Shown: positions 15,698-17,151 of the stretch, one piece after another | Numbering within the stretch: position 1 is the stretch's first letter | How the letters are laid out: every line of letters begins with the position of its first letter | Assembly: GCA_937900465.1 (NCBI GenBank) | Contig: CALCEJ010000105.1 | Coordinates: 1 to 17,151 of the forward strand | DNA length: 17,151 nucleotides | Direction: 5' to 3' | Origin: an uncultured Bacteroidales bacterium | GTDB taxonomy: Bacteria; Bacteroidota; Bacteroidia; Bacteroidales; UBA932 | Program-made: the position numbers and the translations under genes | Notes under the pieces: model-generated | What the model was told of the DNA's origin: nothing | Seen by the model: only the letters and a program-made list of their open reading frames with translations | The model's database searches: none

Positions 15698-15715
15698 GGG
15701 GGCGGGGGGTACATC

Positions 15716-16792
15716 CTATTTCAAAACAAAGTCATCCGTATTTTTGAGTCCCGTTGTGCCAAAGTACGCTTCGACAAGGTCGCCGCGAAGATACACTTTC
15801 CTGCCGATGAGGTCCGGATGGTCCACAAGGTTCAGCCCCTCGCGGATATTGCCGGAAGGCAGTTCCACCGCAACGCAAGAGGCTTTTGCCGTCACCGAGG
15901 AGCGGGCTGCGACGGCAAGGTGCGTGTTCTTCGTAATGCCAGATGTCTTGACTGTCGCCCCTGCGGAAGACAGGTCACCGCCCACGATATAGCCGTAGAT
16001 CCAAACATCAGATTCACCCGTATGGGCCCCGGCATCCGTCACCGGCAGCGCGTCCGTCGGGACACTCCCGCCGCCGCTTCCGGATTCTCCTATGACAAGC
16101 GAGTCGTAGGTCCATACCCTCGTCGTATCGACACTCACAGAGATGCTGCTTGACGCTGCTGTCCCTCCGTATGGCGCCGAGACTCCGAGAGTGAGGATTT
16201 CCCGCGGCTCGAGTGTACGCGAAAACAGCGTTTCATCGGCCTTTCCGGACTGGGTGAGGATAAGTGAGACCTGCCCCGGGGAGAAATAGGCGATGCGCGA
16301 TTCCTTATAGGCATACATCAGTTTTCCCTCTGAAGATTTCACGTACAGGACTCCTGTAGGGAAGGATGTCAGAAAATCCGATGCGACCCTGAGCCGGATT
16401 CCGGAATTCACCAGAGTGCAGTTGAGCTTTACATTCACCTTGTTTCCGGCCTTCACTACTACGACCTGCTCATCCCCATATACGGGCTTTGAAAACGCCG
16501 GTGCCGTGAATCTTTCCGAAACCACAGAGACGGTGTAATTCCCGGCATCGACAAGAAGTGATTCCGGCGAGTCTCCAAAGGCGCCCTCGTAAAGGATTTT
16601 TCCCGAAGGACTAGTAACTGTCAGGAGAAAATCATCCGGGTCCGGGACGGTTTCACCGCCCTTGGTGAAGATATCGCTTTCCCGGTTTATATCCCAAATC
16701 AGTTCTCCTTCCCCTTTGGAAAGGTCAAAGTCATCGCAGGCAACTGCTGCGAAAAGTGCGGCCGTGACCGCTGCAAGAATTCTCGTTTTCAT
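15716..16792 (-). CDS. DUF4493 domain lipoprotein with C-terminal DUF6359-like OB domain
   Basis: A 358 aa lipoprotein. An upstream in-frame ATG at 16846 would add 18 residues that overlap the probable -7 box. The ATG at 16792 instead gives a clean signal peptide (MKTRILAAVTAALFAAVAC, lipidated Cys19) and is preferred. Residues ~28-235 match DUF4493: GEGELIWDINRES, DPDDFLLTVTSPSGKILYEG, SLLVDAGNYTVSVVSE, KPVYGDEQVVVVKAG, CTLVNSGIRLRV. A Gly/Ser linker (ESGSGGGS) follows. Residues ~258-358 are an OB-fold, DUF6359-like domain: VWIYGYIVGGDLSSAGATV, LPSGNIREGLNL, HPDLIGRKVYLRGDLVEAYFG, GLKNTDDFVL. This pairing is frequent in Bacteroidetes surface proteins of unknown function. The same OB class occurs twice in the 1274 aa lipoprotein nearby. 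It appears monocistronic, between the tRNA terminator and the nqr terminator. Confidence 0.88.
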   Translation of the reverse strand: MKTRILAAVTAALFAAVACDDFDLSKGEGELIWDINRESDIFTKGGETVPDPDDFLLTVTSPSGKILYEGAFGDSPESLLVDAGNYTVSVVSERFTAPAFSKPVYGDEQVVVVKAGNKVNVKLNCTLVNSGIRLRVASDFLTSFPTGVLYVKSSEGKLMYAYKESRIAYFSPGQVSLILTQSGKADETLFSRTLEPREILTLGVSAPYGGTAASSSISVSVDTTRVWTYDSLVIGESGSGGGSVPTDALPVTDAGAHTGESDVWIYGYIVGGDLSSAGATVKTSGITKNTHLAVAARSSVTAKASCVAVELPSGNIREGLNLVDHPDLIGRKVYLRGDLVEAYFGTTGLKNTDDFVLK

Positions 16793-16843
16793 AGTGTCAG
16801 TCTTTTTTCCCCGCAGCCGAAGAGGCGCCGCGGACCCCAGGCA

Positions 16844-16851
16844 CAAAAATA
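16844..16851 (-). promoter_or_regulatory. Candidate -7 box of the DUF4493 lipoprotein gene
   Basis: The minus strand reads TATTTTTG, matching TAnnTTTG, 51 bases before the preferred ATG at 16792. It overlaps the T tail of the upstream nqr terminator and has no clear -33 box. Confidence 0.35.
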
Positions 16852-16877
16852 ACGGGGAATGCCGAAAGGCATCCCCC
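16848..16877 (-). terminator. Intrinsic terminator after nqrF
   Basis: On the minus strand GGGGATGCC (16876-16868), loop TTTC and GGCATTCCCC (16863-16854) form a stem with one bulged T, followed by GTTATTTTT. It lies 45 bases after the nqrF stop and ends the nqr transcript. Confidence 0.65.
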
Positions 16878-16921
16878 GGAAACGTGAAAACCTGCAGTGT
16901 GGTTTTTTGTGTGGTGGTTTT

Positions 16922-17151
16922 TTAACCGCCGAAATTGTCGTAAAGTATGCTCTCAGGGGCTACTCCGAGGGAGTCGAGGAGCTCGTTCACGCAATTGACC
17001 ATCATAGGCGGGCCGCACATGAAGTACTTGATATCCTCCGGAGCCTCATGGTCCTTGAGGTATGTCTCGTTCATCACGTTGTGGACAAAGCCTGCAGTGT
17101 ACTTCACACCTGCCTCATCAGCAGCCGGATCAGGACGGTCGAGGGCGAGGT
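16922..17151 (-). CDS. nqrF: Na+-translocating NADH:quinone reductase subunit F, C-terminal fragment
   Basis: The last 75 codons of NqrF, the FAD/2Fe-2S subunit that takes electrons from NADH in the inner-membrane Na+-NQR complex. The frame is open to the window edge. LALDRPDP at the edge, then YTAGFVHNV, ETYLKDHEAPEDI, YFMCGPPMM (the ferredoxin-reductase NAD-binding signature) and the C-terminus ILYDNFGG are typical of Bacteroidetes NqrF. The GTG at 17107-17105 is an internal Val codon and not the start. As nqrF is normally the last gene of nqrABCDEF, the rest of that operon should lie just to the right. It is a core housekeeping gene and marks an edge of the accessory block. Confidence 0.95.
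   Translation of the reverse strand, partial: LALDRPDPAADEAGVKYTAGFVHNVMNETYLKDHEAPEDIKYFMCGPPMMVNCVNELLDSLGVAPESILYDNFGG

Noticed and set aside
15328..15714. Open frames on both strands across the tRNA region
   Set aside because: They translate through the tRNA, its terminator and its promoter; not coding.
16793..16846. Upstream ATG extending the DUF4493 lipoprotein by 18 residues
   Set aside because: It would spoil the N-terminal signal peptide and overlaps the probable -7 box; the ATG at 16792 starts a clean lipoprotein signal.
17105..17107. GTG as a start codon for a 61 aa protein
   Set aside because: The frame stays open to the window edge with NqrF homology before this codon, so it is internal.
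1..17151. CRISPR array, insertion sequence or transposase
   Set aside because: No regularly spaced direct repeats, transposase-like protein or terminal inverted repeats were seen by eye.

Overview
The window looks like a Bacteroidales (Bacteroidota) chromosome segment of moderate G+C. Evidence: a SusC-type TonB-dependent receptor, BACON, fimbrillin-like, SusE/F-like, DUF4493 and DUF6359-like lipoproteins, NqrF, and several promoters of the Bacteroidetes type (TTTG, about 19-20 bp, then TAnnTTTG). The genus cannot be fixed from the sequence. No gene-free stretch exceeds 300 bases; the longest is 15332-15587 (256 bases), which holds two opposed promoters and a tRNA leader.

Layout, left to right. 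(1) 1-859, minus: N-terminal part of a SusC/RagA-like receptor, cut by the window edge. Its last ~69 bases (1-69) look foreign: they are AT-rich and on the plus strand encode an esterase-like nucleophile elbow, so a chimeric junction is suspected. (2) 955-4550, minus: a two-gene unit with a 2-base gap, made of a GH2 lipoprotein of the exo-beta-D-glucosaminidase type and a XylR-type AraC regulator. (3) 4592-5395, plus: a short ROK sugar kinase, divergent from the GH2 gene across 41 bases. These parts look like a small glycan-utilisation locus for glucosamine-containing glycans: cleavage by GH2, uptake by SusC with an unseen partner, phosphorylation by ROK, and sensing by the XylR-like protein.

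(4) 15331 down to 5399, minus: a four-gene operon (gaps 12, 8 and 22 bases) of exported lipoproteins. First comes a three-BACON protein, then three large paralogues (1000, 680 and 1274 aa). All three share a fimbrillin (Mfa-like) N-terminal domain but carry different C-terminal assemblies of SusE/F-like, OB-fold/DUF6359-like, BACON, FN3-like and jelly-roll modules. No usher, chaperone, protease or enzyme is encoded with them. This is the most unusual part of the window: it looks like a surface glycan-binding or adhesive complex built on a pilin fold.

(5) 15451-15697, plus: tRNA-Gly(CCC) with a good promoter, a ~100-base leader and a strong intrinsic terminator. (6) 15716-16792, minus: a DUF4493 plus DUF6359-like lipoprotein. 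(7) 16922-17151, minus: the C-terminus of NqrF, the end of the core nqr operon, followed by its terminator. The accessory surface genes therefore lie between a conserved respiratory operon and a glycan locus, with a tRNA inside the accessory block.
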